Positions 42,873 to 52,933 are shown, counted from the stretch's first letter. The stretch: DNA of 64,000 nucleotides from Pseudomonadota bacterium (GCA_963205025.1 CAUJHO010000095.1:62001-126000); one strand, 5' to 3'. Notes: a model not told the origin generated them from the letters alone. Translations and numbers: made by a program.

Positions 42873-44177
42873 ATGAAAAGAACTGCAGCAAGCCTCAGCG
42901 CCATCTCGATCGCGCTTTTGGTACCCGGCGTGGCGGCGGCCCAGAGCGGACAGTCGCTGCGGCTATTTTCCGACACCGGATTCAGCGGGGAGTCCTACAG
43001 AGCCGACCGCAGTATCGAGAACCTCGACACTGTGCGTTTCAATGACGCGGCGCGCAGCCTGATCGCCGAAGGACGCTGGGAGGTCTGTCTGGATGCACGC
43101 TACCGCGGCGAGTGTCGGGTGGTGCAGGGCCGGATCAGCGACATGGGCGACTGGAACGGAAGTCTGTCTTCGGTCCGCTATCTCGGGCCGAGCGACTGGG
43201 GCGACGCCGGTGCCGGCGGGACCGGCTCTTGGGGCGCAGGGGCCGGCGCTGGAGCCAGTGGTCAAGCGCAAGGCCAGGGGGCGTACCGGGTCGATTTCGA
43301 ACCGGAGGTGATCGGCAGCATCTACGACACCGGGTTTGGTCGCATGACGATCGAGCGCTGGGACCGCGACGGCGTGGCGGCGCGCTATGCCGGCCAGAAT
43401 GAAGACGGCTCGGATGCAGGCCGCGTTGATGGCACGCTGGAGATCTATGACGGTGACGGGAGCGCGACCCTTCGTGGGATCTGGGCTCAATCCAATGCGG
43501 ATCAGCGTTGTGATTCCCAGAGGAACGGCACCTATCACTGGGGTCAGGTCACTCTGGTATTCAACCGCTCACGCAATGAGTTCCAGGGGTACTGGGACTA
43601 TTGTGATCGCGGCGGGGCGGCGGAATCGGCCTGGCATGGCCAGCTTGTCGGTCGTGACCCGACGATCGCGGCGGCGGTCGACGCCCAGGTCGCTGCGGGC
43701 GGCGGGCGTGGGGGACAAACCGGTGGAGCCGCGCGCCTGGTTCTGTTTGACGACAACGGATTTGCCGGACGCTCCATCAGCCTGAACCGTGACACGGCGA
43801 GCCTGCACACGGACGAACTGAATTTTGGCGATTTCTCCTACAGCCTGGCTGCCGAGGGGCGCTGGTCGGTGTGCGAGGACGTCGACTACGGTGGCGAATG
43901 CCGCACCGTCGAAGGCGATCAGGCCGATCTGCGCGACTTCGGGGGGACCATCTCGTCGGTTCGCTATCTCGGGCCGGGGGCCTCGAGCCGGGTCCTGGCC
44001 GGGAGCGGCGGTCAGCCGGGTGACCGTGCCTCCAGCGGTGGCGAGCGCCGTAGCGAGCGCGGCGGACAGCCCGGTGCCGTCGAATCGGCGGCGGAACGGG
44101 CGGCCCGCGTCGCGGCCGAGGAAGCCGAACGCCGCGTGCATGATCGCATCCGCGAAGGGATTGGCCGGATATTCTGA
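42873..44177 (+). CDS. Exported protein with two beta/gamma-crystallin-like domains
   Basis: A 434-residue secreted protein. Residues 1-23 form a signal peptide (AISIALLVPGVAAAQ). Two crystallin-like domains are seen: LRLFSDTGFSGESY ... WEVCLDARYRGECRVVQG ... SSVRYLG (about 29-107) and LVLFDDNGFAGRSI ... WSVCEDVDYGGECRTVEG ... SSVRYLG (about 289-368). Between them is a Gly-rich linker and an all-beta region with paired Cys (about 135-265) that I do not recognise. The tail (from about 370) is Gly/Arg/Glu-rich. Crystallin domains often bind calcium. Function unknown. Confidence 0.82.
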   Translation: MKRTAASLSAISIALLVPGVAAAQSGQSLRLFSDTGFSGESYRADRSIENLDTVRFNDAARSLIAEGRWEVCLDARYRGECRVVQGRISDMGDWNGSLSSVRYLGPSDWGDAGAGGTGSWGAGAGAGASGQAQGQGAYRVDFEPEVIGSIYDTGFGRMTIERWDRDGVAARYAGQNEDGSDAGRVDGTLEIYDGDGSATLRGIWAQSNADQRCDSQRNGTYHWGQVTLVFNRSRNEFQGYWDYCDRGGAAESAWHGQLVGRDPTIAAAVDAQVAAGGGRGGQTGGAARLVLFDDNGFAGRSISLNRDTASLHTDELNFGDFSYSLAAEGRWSVCEDVDYGGECRTVEGDQADLRDFGGTISSVRYLGPGASSRVLAGSGGQPGDRASSGGERRSERGGQPGAVESAAERAARVAAEEAERRVHDRIREGIGRIF

Positions 44178-44253
44178 CGGGTTGACCCTGTCGACACAGG
44201 CCCCGGGAGCCGCCGCGCGGCCACCGGGGTGACGTCGCCCGCACGACCGCAGA

Positions 44254-44283
44254 AACAGGCGCGTCCGGCAGGACGCGCCTGTT
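44254..44283. terminator. Bidirectional terminator, 13-bp stem
   Basis: AACAGGCGCGTCC (44254-44266) pairs perfectly with GGACGCGCCTGTT (44271-44283) around a GGCA loop. It lies between the convergent ends of the crystallin gene (stop 44177) and the TPR gene (stop 44305) and can work in both directions. Confidence 0.8.
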
Positions 44284-44304
44284 CCATATGGGCGAGAAAC
44301 CCGT

Positions 44305-46005
44305 TCAGGCCAGGTCGAGTGACATGGCCCCGCCGATCCATTCGACGCGTCCGGCCGCGCGGGCGCGGGCGGCGGCGTCGGTGTCGCCCAGGGCCTCATA
44401 GGCCTCGGCCAGAACGAAATAGCTGTAGGGGTCGCTGGGCCAGTCTTCGAGCAGCTCCAGGACCTTGTCGCGCGCACCGGCGGCATCGCCCGAGGCCAGC
44501 ACGGCCGCCGCCAGGCTGCGCCGGGTCGGGAACCAGATCACCGGCGGATCGCCGCCTTCGTCGCCTTCGCCCTGGAGCGCGGCGGCGCGGCTATAGGCCT
44601 GGATGGCGGCGGGCCAGTCGCGGCGGATCATGGCGGCGCGGCCCTCCAGGACCCGCTGAAAGACCTCGCTGAAGGTGTCTGTAAACCTGTAATCGGCGTT
44701 GTGCGGCAGGGCCTGGCGCAGGCGGGCGATCTCGGCAGCCTGGTGTTCGACGGCCTGGGCGTCGCCCTTGCGGGCCGCAGCCTCGCCCCGGGCATAACGC
44801 AGGCCGATGCGTTGCAACGGCCGGGAGTCAGCGGGCTCGGTCAGGGCCGCCAACTGATCGTCCGAGCCGAAACGGCCATACAGGGCATAGGCATTATTGG
44901 CGGTGGCCTGACCCCAGGCGGTGTCCAGGCGCGGGTGCCGGGCGGTGTAGAGGGTCAGGAATCGCTCGGCCAGACGTAAACCCTCGTCGGCGCCGCCGGA
45001 CATCAGCGCCCCGCCCATGCCGAAATGGATATTGTGGCCGTGCAGGCGCATGCCCCGAACGCCGCCCGGCGGCGAGGCCATCTCGTCATAGCGGACATCC
45101 AGCGCCACGGCGTTGACGTTGGACATCATCGCGTCCCGATAACGCCCGACCCGGAAGAAGGTGTGCGACGGCATATGCACCAGATGACTGGCCCCCGGCG
45201 CGAGGGTCGCCAGCCGCTCGCCATAGGGAATGGCGCGGTGCGGATCGTCGGACCATTCGGTCAGGTGAATATACAGGTGGATGGCCCCCGGATCGTCGGG
45301 CGAGTGAGCCAGCGCGGCCTGCAGGATATCCACAGCCCGGGTGACGCTGGGGTCGGTGGCATGGCCCTCGTCGTCCCACCATTCCTCGACCACCATCATC
45401 CAGGCGTCGGCGGTGATGTTGGCCACGGCGACGTCGGCGGGATGGTCGCGGGCGATCCGGTCCATGCGTCGGGCAAAGCGTCCGGCGCGACTGGTCTCCC
45501 GACCTGAATAACGCTGGATCAGGGCGTCGATCATGGCCCGGTGCATCGGGTCAGCGTCGCGCGCAAGCCGCCGGGCGTCGCGGGCGATGGCGAGGGCATT
45601 GCGGCGGACCTCTTCGCCCGTGCCGCCGCCGTTCAGGTTCGGCCCCATGGCCCAGGCCTCGCCCCAGGCGCACATGGCGCAGCTCGGGTCCAGCAGGCGC
45701 GCCCTCTGAAAGGCGCGGACCGATTCCGTGTGCTCGAACGCCCAGCGCAGTCTGACGGCGTGGTCGAACCAGGCCTGGGCTTCAGGGTTGATTGTGTCGA
45801 TGCGGAAGCCGCCCGTGCCGAAGCCCTCAACCATGACCATCTCGGCCACCGGCGCGCCGGCGGCGGTCGTGGCTTCGTCGGGCGAGGCGCACAGGATGGG
45901 ATTGTCGATCAGGTCTGAGAGAGACCCCTCCACCGTCGCGTCCGCCACCGCCGGCGCGGCGGCAGCCAGCGCCAGAGCGGCGACGGCTGTCATGGTCAGT
46001 CGCAT
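44305..46005 (-). CDS. Exported TPR-like protein
   Basis: A 566-residue secreted helical-repeat protein from ATG 46005. It has a signal peptide (LTMTAVAALALAAAAPAVADA). Helical-pair repeats of TPR type occur throughout, including WFDHAVRLRWAFEHTESVRAF, a CxxC motif in DPSCAMCAWGEAWAMGPN near residue 105, and GASHLVHMPSHTFFRVGRY near 265. Homologues with CAMCxWGEA are found in many bacteria without known function. The long upstream extension to 46161 is rejected because it passes through the hairpin at 46075. Confidence 0.8.
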   Translation of the reverse strand: MRLTMTAVAALALAAAAPAVADATVEGSLSDLIDNPILCASPDEATTAAGAPVAEMVMVEGFGTGGFRIDTINPEAQAWFDHAVRLRWAFEHTESVRAFQRARLLDPSCAMCAWGEAWAMGPNLNGGGTGEEVRRNALAIARDARRLARDADPMHRAMIDALIQRYSGRETSRAGRFARRMDRIARDHPADVAVANITADAWMMVVEEWWDDEGHATDPSVTRAVDILQAALAHSPDDPGAIHLYIHLTEWSDDPHRAIPYGERLATLAPGASHLVHMPSHTFFRVGRYRDAMMSNVNAVALDVRYDEMASPPGGVRGMRLHGHNIHFGMGGALMSGGADEGLRLAERFLTLYTARHPRLDTAWGQATANNAYALYGRFGSDDQLAALTEPADSRPLQRIGLRYARGEAAARKGDAQAVEHQAAEIARLRQALPHNADYRFTDTFSEVFQRVLEGRAAMIRRDWPAAIQAYSRAAALQGEGDEGGDPPVIWFPTRRSLAAAVLASGDAAGARDKVLELLEDWPSDPYSYFVLAEAYEALGDTDAAARARAAGRVEWIGGAMSLDLA

Positions 46006-46074
46006 GGTGTTCCCCCCGGTTCCCTGTTGGGAGTGTGCCCGTGGAAACGGCGTTCGCCAAGTGACCGTATTGAT

Positions 46075-46097
46075 CCTTCTCCCGCAAGGGGAGAAGG
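46075..46097. terminator. Hairpin after the gap operon (repeat-like)
   Basis: CCTTCTCCC and GGGAGAAGG pair around a five-base loop. It lies six bases beyond the stop of the minus-strand gene at 46103, so it can terminate the gap transcript, and it is upstream of the TPR start. The sequence CTTCTCCC..GGGAGAAG is shared with the hairpins at 50828 and 63564, suggesting a repeat family. Confidence 0.6.
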
Positions 46098-46102
46098 GCC
46101 GC

Positions 46103-46516
46103 CTAGTAGGGATTGCAGACAGGATAGGCCATTTGCCAGGTCGCCACGGCGCAAAGGACAAATACCGTCGCGATCAGCAGAGCCATAACCCAGGTGACCG
46201 GCGAGCGGGGCTCAGCGCGGACGAAGCGGTAGGCGGCCCAGAGCCAGATGAGCATCAGCAAGGCGGGCAGGATGGTGAAGCTGATGCGGGCGAGGTCCAT
46301 GCCCATCAGGACGCCATGCGGCTCACCACCGACGACACCCGGGTCCGATGCGCCCGGGCTAGTGGCTTCGAAATTTCTGGCAAATTCGTCGGGCGAGGAA
46401 ATCACGTTTCGGACGGCGCATCCGAAAGTCACGCCGGCGGACGCCACCGGCCCGGCCATGGCAAGGACGATCCCCTGAAGGACGCGCTCGCCGACCGGGC
46501 CGAGGCGGAACCGCAT
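46103..46516 (-). CDS. Small hypothetical membrane protein
   Basis: A 137-residue protein whose ATG shares one base with the gap stop (TAATG), so it is co-translated with gap. The N-terminal segment has GIVLAMAGPVASAGVTFGCAV; the C-terminal half has two hydrophobic segments (ILPALLMLIWLWAAYRFV and WVMALLIATVFVLCAVATW). A loop of about 45 residues lies between. No family recognised. Genes coupled to gap are not usually of this kind, and no metabolic role is evident. Confidence 0.65.
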   Translation of the reverse strand: MRFRLGPVGERVLQGIVLAMAGPVASAGVTFGCAVRNVISSPDEFARNFEATSPGASDPGVVGGEPHGVLMGMDLARISFTILPALLMLIWLWAAYRFVRAEPRSPVTWVMALLIATVFVLCAVATWQMAYPVCNPY

Positions 46517-47523
46517 TAGATCAGCTTGCTCATCGCCAGCGCCGTATCCGACATCCGCGTCGCGAAGCCCCATTCGTTGTCGTACCAGCTGAGCACCCGC
46601 ACCAAGGTGCCGTCGATGACCTGGGTTTGCGGCAGGGCCACCGTCGAGGAGGCGGCAATGTGGTTCATGTCGTGCGAGACGACCGGGTCATTGGTGGTGG
46701 CCAGGACGCCCTTCATCGGGCCGTCGGCGGCGGCCTGGAGGGCAGCGTTGACCTCTTGCACCGTGGTGGCGCGGCCAGCCACGATCTTCAGGTCCACGAC
46801 CGAGACGTTCGGGGTCGGGACGCGGATCGAGGAGCCGTCCAGCTTGCCCTTCAGCTCCGGCAGGACCAGGCCGACGGCCTTGGCCGCACCGGTCGAGGTC
46901 GGGATCATCGACAGGGCCGCACCGCGGGCGCGGTACAGGTCGCTGTGCATCGTATCCAGCGTCGGCTGGTCGCCGGTATAGGCGTGGATGGTCGTCATAT
47001 AGCCGCGCTCGATTCCGACCAGGTCGTGCAGGACCTTGGCGACCGGGGCCAGGCAGTTGGTGGTGCATGAGGCGTTCGAGACGATCACGTCGTCGGCGGT
47101 CAGGACGTCGTGGTTGACGCCATAGACGATGGTCTTGTCGGCGCCGTCGCCGGGGGCCGAGATCAGGACGCGCTTGGCGCCGGCGTTCAGGTGGGCCTCG
47201 GCCTTCGCGCGGGCGGTGAAGATGCCGGTGCATTCAAAGGCGATGTCGACGCCCAGGTCCTTGTGCGGCAGGTTGGCCGGGTCACGCTCGGCGGTCACCT
47301 TGATCTTGCCGGTGCCGACATCGATCCAGTCATCGCCGGCCTCGACGGTGCCGGGGAAGCGGCCATGAACCGAGTCATAGCGCAGCAGGTGGGCGTTGGT
47401 GGCCACCGGGCCCAGGTCGTTGATCGCCACCACCTCGATGTCGGTGCGGCCATGTTCGGCGATCGAGCGGAGGACAAGACGGCCGATGCGGCCAAAGCCG
47501 TTGATGGCGACGCGGGTGGTCAT
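46516..47523 (-). CDS. gap: Glyceraldehyde-3-phosphate dehydrogenase
   Basis: A 335-residue GAPDH. It has the NAD-binding [14 protein letters not shown] at the start, Asp in AINDLG, the catalytic Cys153 in [12 protein letters not shown], His near 180 in [10 protein letters not shown], and the C-terminal [13 protein letters not shown]. Glycolytic/gluconeogenic role in the cytoplasm. The following gene is coupled through TAATG. The upstream gap to the next gene on the same strand is 249 bases and holds family repeats. Confidence 0.98.
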   Translation of the reverse strand: MTTRVAINGFGRIGRLVLRSIAEHGRTDIEVVAINDLGPVATNAHLLRYDSVHGRFPGTVEAGDDWIDVGTGKIKVTAERDPANLPHKDLGVDIAFECTGIFTARAKAEAHLNAGAKRVLISAPGDGADKTIVYGVNHDVLTADDVIVSNASCTTNCLAPVAKVLHDLVGIERGYMTTIHAYTGDQPTLDTMHSDLYRARGAALSMIPTSTGAAKAVGLVLPELKGKLDGSSIRVPTPNVSVVDLKIVAGRATTVQEVNAALQAAADGPMKGVLATTNDPVVSHDMNHIAASSTVALPQTQVIDGTLVRVLSWYDNEWGFATRMSDTALAMSKLI

Positions 47524-47720
47524 GGGCGGGCTCCTGATACGTCAGTCGGGTCAGAGGCGCAGGCGCGCCTGATCGACCCGTGAAATGGGGATGGCGCGGT
47601 ATCGGGTCCAGACCCGATTTGGTCAACCCCAAGTCCGGTCACAGGGGATGAGGGGATGTTGCGTCGAGGCCTCCTCTGCCCTGGTGGGGCGAAGGGGTCG
47701 ACCCCGAGGCCGTAGCGCCT

Positions 47721-47772
47721 CACCCTCCCACCGCTTCGCGGTGGGCCCCTCCCGATCCCCGTGGGAGAGGGG
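47721..47772. repeat. GC-rich nested-hairpin repeat, variant of family A
   Basis: CCCACCGC/GCGGTGGG with a TTC loop is followed by CCCCTCCC...GGGAGAGGGG. The module order is the reverse complement of that at 27431-27480 and matches the right arm at 29285-29335. It abuts the stop of the HK gene (47773) and may act as its terminator. The rest of the 47524-47720 stretch holds no supported gene. Confidence 0.7.
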
Positions 47773-49296
47773 TCAGGCGAGGGGCAGGGTCAGGCGGGCT
47801 ATCAAGCCGCCACCCTCGCGATGGGACAGGACCACATCGCCGCCATGGGCGCGGGCGATGCTGCGGGCGACGGCGAGGCCGAGGCCGGTTCCGCCGGTGT
47901 CGCGGTTGCGGCTCCTTTCGCCGCGATGGAACGGCTCGAAGACGGTCTCCAGCTCATCGGACGAGAGGCCGGGGCCGCTGTCCGAGACGGTGACCACCGC
48001 CAGCGCGCCCTCGGTCGTGACCGAGACCTCGGCGGCACCGGCGAACTTGACGGCATTCTCCACCAGATTGGCCAGGGCGCGACGCAGGTTCAGGCTCTCA
48101 CCCAGGACAAAGACAGGTTCGGCGGCAGCGAAGCTGAGATTTGCGCCGATCTCGGTCAGGTCGTCGACGACGGAACCGGCCAGGGCCGAAAGATCGAGCG
48201 CCGCGCGATCCTCGCGCACGGTCTCGCCCCGGACATAGGCCAGAGCCTGGGAGATCATACCGTCCATCTGTTCGATGTCCTCGGCCATGCGGTCGCGGAT
48301 GTCGGGGTCGGCCTGTTCGGCGTGGAAGCGAAGGCGGGTCAGGGGGGTGCGCAGGTCGTGGGCGATGGCGGCGACCATCTGGGTGCGGCCCTCGACATAG
48401 CGATTGAGTTTGGTCTGCATGTCGTTGAAGGCATGGGCGGCAGCGCGCACCTCCAGCGGGCCTGTTTCATCCAGCGGCGGCGCATGAGGATCCGAGCCGA
48501 GGCGTTCGGCGGCCTGGGCGAACAGGCGCACCGGGCGGGCCAGCCGCCGTGCCATCAGCCAGGCCAGTGGCAAGAGCAGGACCAGACAGGCCAGGAAGGT
48601 CAGGAGGATGCGGGTGTGCCAGGGCGACCACAGGCCGGTCGGCGGGCTCACCGTGGCCCACTGGCCATCGTCAAGGCGCACGCTGGCGATGAAGGGCGGA
48701 AAGCGCAGTTCCTCGGTGAAGACGGTGATCTGCTGGCGGGTCTGGCCATCGGGGGTGCCGCGAATGTCCTGGGTCAGGATCTGGATCTGGCCCCCGGGTG
48801 GCGGCGACGTCAGCGCGGGCGTGCCGGCGGGCGGACCGGCGCCATCGGCGCGGCGGATGACGATGGTTTCGGTGCGGCGCTGTCCGGTCTGAGGTGCCTG
48901 GTCTGCGCCCTGGTGGACCCAGCGCCCGCCCAGGTCTTCGTGGATGCGCCGACGCTCGTCGCCTTCGACGACAGGAACGCTGACCCGCACGGCATCGGCC
49001 GGCAGATCGAGCCGGTGTTGCAGGGCCAGGGAGATGACGCGCGCCAGCGGGTCCTGATCGGCGGCGGCGGTGACCGGCGAGGTGCCCGACAGATTGCGGC
49101 GCAGACGTCGGCCCTCGGCGGTGCGGACGGCCTGGCCCTCAAGCGCGGCCACCGCCTCGTCGATGGTGAAGCCGGGCTGGGCCGGCGGCGGCGCATGCAG
49201 GATGACGCCGAAGGCGACGGCCATGGCGATGGCGATTGAAACCGCCACCAGCAGGGTCACCTGAAAGAAGACGGACAGGGCGGGAAGGCGGGTCAT
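47773..49296 (-). CDS. EnvZ-like sensor histidine kinase
   Basis: A 507-residue kinase. First membrane helix at about 10-32, a long periplasmic region rich in Pro/Gly (up to about 240), second helix near 245-265, then HAMP. The phosphoacceptor is His in IAHDLRTPLTRLRF at about residue 332. The catalytic core has NLVENAVKFAG, DSGPGLSSDE and GTGLGLAVARSI. It overlaps the regulator by four bases and is its partner. The sensed signal is unknown. Confidence 0.9.
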   Translation of the reverse strand: MTRLPALSVFFQVTLLVAVSIAIAMAVAFGVILHAPPPAQPGFTIDEAVAALEGQAVRTAEGRRLRRNLSGTSPVTAAADQDPLARVISLALQHRLDLPADAVRVSVPVVEGDERRRIHEDLGGRWVHQGADQAPQTGQRRTETIVIRRADGAGPPAGTPALTSPPPGGQIQILTQDIRGTPDGQTRQQITVFTEELRFPPFIASVRLDDGQWATVSPPTGLWSPWHTRILLTFLACLVLLLPLAWLMARRLARPVRLFAQAAERLGSDPHAPPLDETGPLEVRAAAHAFNDMQTKLNRYVEGRTQMVAAIAHDLRTPLTRLRFHAEQADPDIRDRMAEDIEQMDGMISQALAYVRGETVREDRAALDLSALAGSVVDDLTEIGANLSFAAAEPVFVLGESLNLRRALANLVENAVKFAGAAEVSVTTEGALAVVTVSDSGPGLSSDELETVFEPFHRGERSRNRDTGGTGLGLAVARSIARAHGGDVVLSHREGGGLIARLTLPLA

Positions 49297-50006
49297 ACCG
49301 GACGCACCGAGACGGCCAGGCGATAGCCTTCGCCCCGGACGGTTTCGATGACGTCGCGGCCGGTGCCGTCGTCGAGTTTTTTCCTCAGGCGGCTGATCTG
49401 GACGTCGATGGCGCGGTCGAAGGATTCGACCGTCGGGCCATGGGAGAGATCCAGCAGTTGATCGCGCGTCAGGATGCGTCCGGGGCGTTCGACGAAGGCC
49501 TGCAACAGGCGGAATTCTCCAGACGACAGGGCCGTGACGGTACCGGCCTGATCGGTCAGTTCGCGGCGCACGACGTCGAGCCGAAACGCGCCCAGCCAGA
49601 CGGCCTGACCATTGGAGCGGGGTCGGTCACCGCCGCGCCGGAGCACGGCGCGGATGCGGGCCAGAAGCTCACGCGGATTGCACGGCTTGGGCAGATAGTC
49701 GGCGGCCCCCAGCTCCAGCCCGACGATGCGGTCGGTGTCCTCGCCCATGGCCGACAGCATGATCACCGGCGGCCCCGTCTCTGCGAGGCGGCGGCAGACG
49801 GACAGGCCGTCCTCGCCCGGCATCATCAGATCCAGCACCACGACATCGGTGGGCCGGCGCGCCAGCAGCCGATCCATCTCGCGGGCGTCGGCGGCCCCCT
49901 CGGCCTGGAAGCCCTGGCGGACCAGATAGTCGGTCAGGACGTCGCGGATGCCCGGATCGTCGTCAACGACCAGGATGCGGGCCTGTGCGGAGGCGGGGGC
50001 ATTCAT
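49293..50006 (-). CDS. OmpR-family response regulator
   Basis: A 237-residue regulator with the acidic cluster VVDDDPG, phosphoacceptor Asp59 in VVVLDLMMPGEDG, Lys in YLPKPCNPRE, and an OmpR winged helix with LSSGEFRLLQAFVERPG and ISRLRKKLDDG. It is first in the operon with the EnvZ-like kinase. It diverges from the EF-hand gene at 50129 across 122 bases, which may carry its binding site. Confidence 0.9.
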   Translation of the reverse strand: MNAPASAQARILVVDDDPGIRDVLTDYLVRQGFQAEGAADAREMDRLLARRPTDVVVLDLMMPGEDGLSVCRRLAETGPPVIMLSAMGEDTDRIVGLELGAADYLPKPCNPRELLARIRAVLRRGGDRPRSNGQAVWLGAFRLDVVRRELTDQAGTVTALSSGEFRLLQAFVERPGRILTRDQLLDLSHGPTVESFDRAIDVQISRLRKKLDDGTGRDVIETVRGEGYRLAVSVRPV

Positions 50007-50128
50007 GCAGGCAATCTGACCGGGCGGCTTGGCGAAATGATTTCAACGCTGAAATATGCGCGCAAGACGGGCCTGATCAAACAGGCTGGACGGGCGAGAC
50101 GGCCCGATGATCCTTGAGGAGACATGCG

Positions 50129-50818
50129 ATGAAGCTTCTGTTGTGCGCCGCCGGCCTGCTGGTGCTGGCCCCCGCCGTTGCCCAGGCCCAGCAAGAGGTC
50201 CGCCGCGAAGAACGGGTCGTCGTCATGGCCGGTGCCGGCGCTCAGCGCCTGGACATTCCCGAGGGCGGGCTGACGCGCGAGGCGTTTGAGGCGCGCCATG
50301 GCGAGATGTTCGCCCGGCTGGATGCGGATTCCAACGGCGTCGTCACCCGCGAGGAAATGGCGGCCATGGCAGCGGCGCATGGCGGCGGCGCTGGTCGCGC
50401 GATGGTTTTGCACGGGGACGGTGCAGAGGAAGTCGAACTCGACGGCAACGGCGAGTGGACCAGCGAAGACGGCTCGCGCCACGTCGTCGTACGGCGTCGT
50501 GGACCCGGCGACGAGCCGCTGGTGATTGACGGGGAAACCATCAATGGCGAGGGCGGTGACGGGGGCGAACGCCGCATCGTCATCGTGCGCCGTGGGTCTG
50601 ACGGAGAGACGGTGGATGTCCACGAAGGATCGGGGGCACCGGGCGAGGGCGGCGAGCGCCATGTCATGGTTTTCCGTCATAGCGCCGAAGGCGGGCTGGA
50701 TGCGGACGGCGACGGCCGCTGGAGCTTCGATGAAATGGCGGCCCCCTTGCGCGAACACTTCAACCACCTGGATGCCAACCACGATGGCTTCGTGGATGAG
50801 GCCGAGCGCCGGCACTGA
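50129..50818 (+). CDS. Exported EF-hand protein
   Basis: A 229-residue protein from ATG 50129, preceded by GAGGAG. Signal peptide KLLLCAAGLLVLAPAVAQA. EF-hand loops: DADSNGVVTREEM, DADGDGRWSFDEM and DANHDGFVDEAER. Between the first and second loop is a strongly repetitive segment with VVVRRRGPGDEPLVIDGE, IVIVRRGSDGETVDVHEG and VMVFRHSAEGG strands. It resembles 19565-20107 in type. It is divergent from a two-component operon, so it may be its target; that is an inference. Confidence 0.85.
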   Translation: MKLLLCAAGLLVLAPAVAQAQQEVRREERVVVMAGAGAQRLDIPEGGLTREAFEARHGEMFARLDADSNGVVTREEMAAMAAAHGGGAGRAMVLHGDGAEEVELDGNGEWTSEDGSRHVVVRRRGPGDEPLVIDGETINGEGGDGGERRIVIVRRGSDGETVDVHEGSGAPGEGGERHVMVFRHSAEGGLDADGDGRWSFDEMAAPLREHFNHLDANHDGFVDEAERRH

Positions 50819-50827
50819 TGACGAGGC

Positions 50828-50854
50828 TCCCTTCTCCCCCTGTGGGAGAAGGGA
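50828..50854. terminator. Bidirectional terminator, 11-bp stem
   Basis: TCCCTTCTCCC and GGGAGAAGGGA pair perfectly around a CCTGT loop. It lies between the convergent EF-hand gene (stop 50818) and purT (stop 50856) and can serve both. Confidence 0.8.
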
Positions 50855-50855
50855 A

Positions 50856-52058
50856 TCAGGCGCGGACCACGCGCACCCGACCGGCGGCGTCGCGTGCCCG
50901 TTCGCGGGCCTGATCCGTCGTGTCGCCGGTCGCGGTGGCCACGCCCATGCGGCGACGTTCGAAGGCCTCGGGCTTGCCGAAGAGGCGCAGATCGGCGGTC
51001 GGCACCGACAGGGCCTCGGCCACACCCTCATAGGCCACGCCGATCGCGTCCATGCCGCCATAGATGACGGCGCTGGCCCCGACGGCGCGACGGGTCACAT
51101 CGGTCGGCAGGCCCAAGATGGCGCGGGCGTGCAGCGCGAACTCGGACTGGATCTGGGTCGCCAGGGTGACCAGGCCGGTGTCGTGCGGGCGCGGCGACAC
51201 CTCTGAGAACCAGACCTGATCGCCCTTGATGAACAGCTCGACGCCGAAGACGCCAAGCCCGCCCAGATTGTCCGTGACGGCGCGAGCAATGCGTTCCGAC
51301 TCGGCCAGGGCGGCGTCAGTCATGGGCTGAGGCTGCCAGCTCTCGACATAGTCGCCCTTCTCCTGGCGATGGCCGATGGGGTCGCAGAAGGTCGTGACGA
51401 CCTGGCCATCCTGCACGGAGCGGACGGTCAGAAGGGTGATCTCGAAATCGAAGTCGATGCGGCCCTCGACGATGACGCGGGCGGTATCGACCCGCCCGCC
51501 GGATTGAGCATAGGCCCAGGCCTCGGCGATCTGATCGGGGCGTTCGACATAGGACTGGCCCTTGCCGGACGAGGACATCACCGGCTTGACGAAACAGGGA
51601 TAGCCGACGGCGGCGGCCCCCTCGGCCAGCTCCTGTTCGGATCCGGCAAAGGCGTAGGGGCTGGTCGGCAGGTTCAAGGTCTCGGCGGCGAGCCGGCGGA
51701 TGCCCTCGCGGTTCATGGTCAGCTGGACCGCGCGCGCGGTCGGGATGACGGTGGCCAGGCCTGCTGCCTCGATGTCGGCAAGGACCTCGGTGGCGATGGC
51801 CTCGATCTCGGGCACGATGATGTGCGGGGCCTCGGCCAGGATGACGCCGTTCAGCACCTGGGCGTCGGTCATGGGGATGATGTGGCTGCGGTGGGCCACC
51901 TGCATGGCCGGGGCGTTCGGATAGCGGTCCACGGCAATGACCTCGGCCCCGAGGCGCTGAAGCTCGATGGTGACTTCCTTGCCGAGCTCGCCCGCGCCCA
52001 GCAGCATGGCGCGCAGGCCGGTATCGGAAAGCGGCGTGCCGAGGCGGCGAACGGTCAT
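50856..52058 (-). CDS. purT: Formate-dependent phosphoribosylglycinamide formyltransferase
   Basis: A 400-residue ATP-grasp enzyme. It uses formate and ATP to formylate GAR in purine synthesis. Landmarks are [19 protein letters not shown] (residues 18-36), the ATP-grasp [16 protein letters not shown] near 155, [20 protein letters not shown] near 275, and HDTGLVTL. Normal length. Its start overlaps by four bases the end of the esterase gene, so it is co-transcribed downstream of that gene. Confidence 0.96.
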   Translation of the reverse strand: MTVRRLGTPLSDTGLRAMLLGAGELGKEVTIELQRLGAEVIAVDRYPNAPAMQVAHRSHIIPMTDAQVLNGVILAEAPHIIVPEIEAIATEVLADIEAAGLATVIPTARAVQLTMNREGIRRLAAETLNLPTSPYAFAGSEQELAEGAAAVGYPCFVKPVMSSSGKGQSYVERPDQIAEAWAYAQSGGRVDTARVIVEGRIDFDFEITLLTVRSVQDGQVVTTFCDPIGHRQEKGDYVESWQPQPMTDAALAESERIARAVTDNLGGLGVFGVELFIKGDQVWFSEVSPRPHDTGLVTLATQIQSEFALHARAILGLPTDVTRRAVGASAVIYGGMDAIGVAYEGVAEALSVPTADLRLFGKPEAFERRRMGVATATGDTTDQARERARDAAGRVRVVRA

Positions 52059-52903
52059 CTGGGTTGGGGCTGCGGCGGATAGGCTTGCCGCAGGAAGGCG
52101 GGCCCCATCTGGAGAAAGATGGTGGAGTGGGTCAGGTCGTGGCGTGGTTCATACGACCAGATGAGTCCTTCGGGGGGCGCGGTGGCCAGTGCTGCCAGCA
52201 GGGCGTCGAGACCGGCCTGCATTTCCCCGCCTTCGTCTGCGATGGTCAGGAGCAACTGTCGGTCGGCCGCCGAATGTCCCGCCAGCAAGGCTGCGGAATC
52301 GGCCCCCAGGTTACCCCGATCCCACCACATCGAGGGGCTGACGGCGAGATAGCGGTCGAACAGGTCTGGCGTGTTGAGAAACGTCTCGACAATGAACAGC
52401 GCCGCGGCGGATTCCCCGAGGACGGCGTCATCGCCGCCGGTCCGATAGTTTGTCTCGACCCAGGGCTTCACCTCCTGCTCGAGGAAGCGACGAAACCGGT
52501 CCGACTGACCGTGGTTGGGCCATTGACGAATGATGCGTCGGTCGGCCGAACGCCAGGTCAATTCGTTCTGGCGATCCATGGAGGCGACACCGACGAAGAT
52601 TACCTCTGCCATCTCGCCGGCCGCCATGAGATCGGCGGCGATGTTGGCATAGACAGGAAAGTCCTGAGCCTGACCGCCATCCAGCAGATAGACAACCGGC
52701 CAGGTGCGGTCGGGCTGGTCGGCGTAGCCGGCAGGCAGCAGGACATTGAGCTCGCGCTCCATACCCATCACGGTGCTGGGGAGGGTGAAACTCTCACCCA
52801 CCGTCGCGGCCGGGGCGGCTTGCGGTGACTGGGCCTGTGCCGCGACGGCTCCGACGAGGGTCATCGTCACCGAAAGGGCCACGACCGCAGATAGAAATCG
52901 CAT
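52055..52903 (-). CDS. Secreted alpha/beta hydrolase (esterase D-like)
   Basis: A 282-residue hydrolase with a signal peptide ([22 protein letters not shown]). Family features: [26 protein letters not shown], the nucleophile elbow [10 protein letters not shown] (Ser near residue 165), and a C-terminal [12 protein letters not shown] with the catalytic His. It is similar to siderophore esterases (IroE/Fes type) and esterase D, so it may cleave iron chelators or other esters in the periplasm. It precedes purT with an overlap but has no evident functional link. Confidence 0.82.
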   Translation of the reverse strand: MRFLSAVVALSVTMTLVGAVAAQAQSPQAAPAATVGESFTLPSTVMGMERELNVLLPAGYADQPDRTWPVVYLLDGGQAQDFPVYANIAADLMAAGEMAEVIFVGVASMDRQNELTWRSADRRIIRQWPNHGQSDRFRRFLEQEVKPWVETNYRTGGDDAVLGESAAALFIVETFLNTPDLFDRYLAVSPSMWWDRGNLGADSAALLAGHSAADRQLLLTIADEGGEMQAGLDALLAALATAPPEGLIWSYEPRHDLTHSTIFLQMGPAFLRQAYPPQPQPR

Positions 52904-52933
52904 GAGATGCTCCTGGTCACCGTCCGGGTATGG

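Noticed and set aside
46006..46161. Longer N-terminus of the TPR gene (ORF from 46161)
   Set aside because: It would cover the hairpin at 46075-46097 and lacks a signal peptide; the ATG at 46005 begins directly with one.
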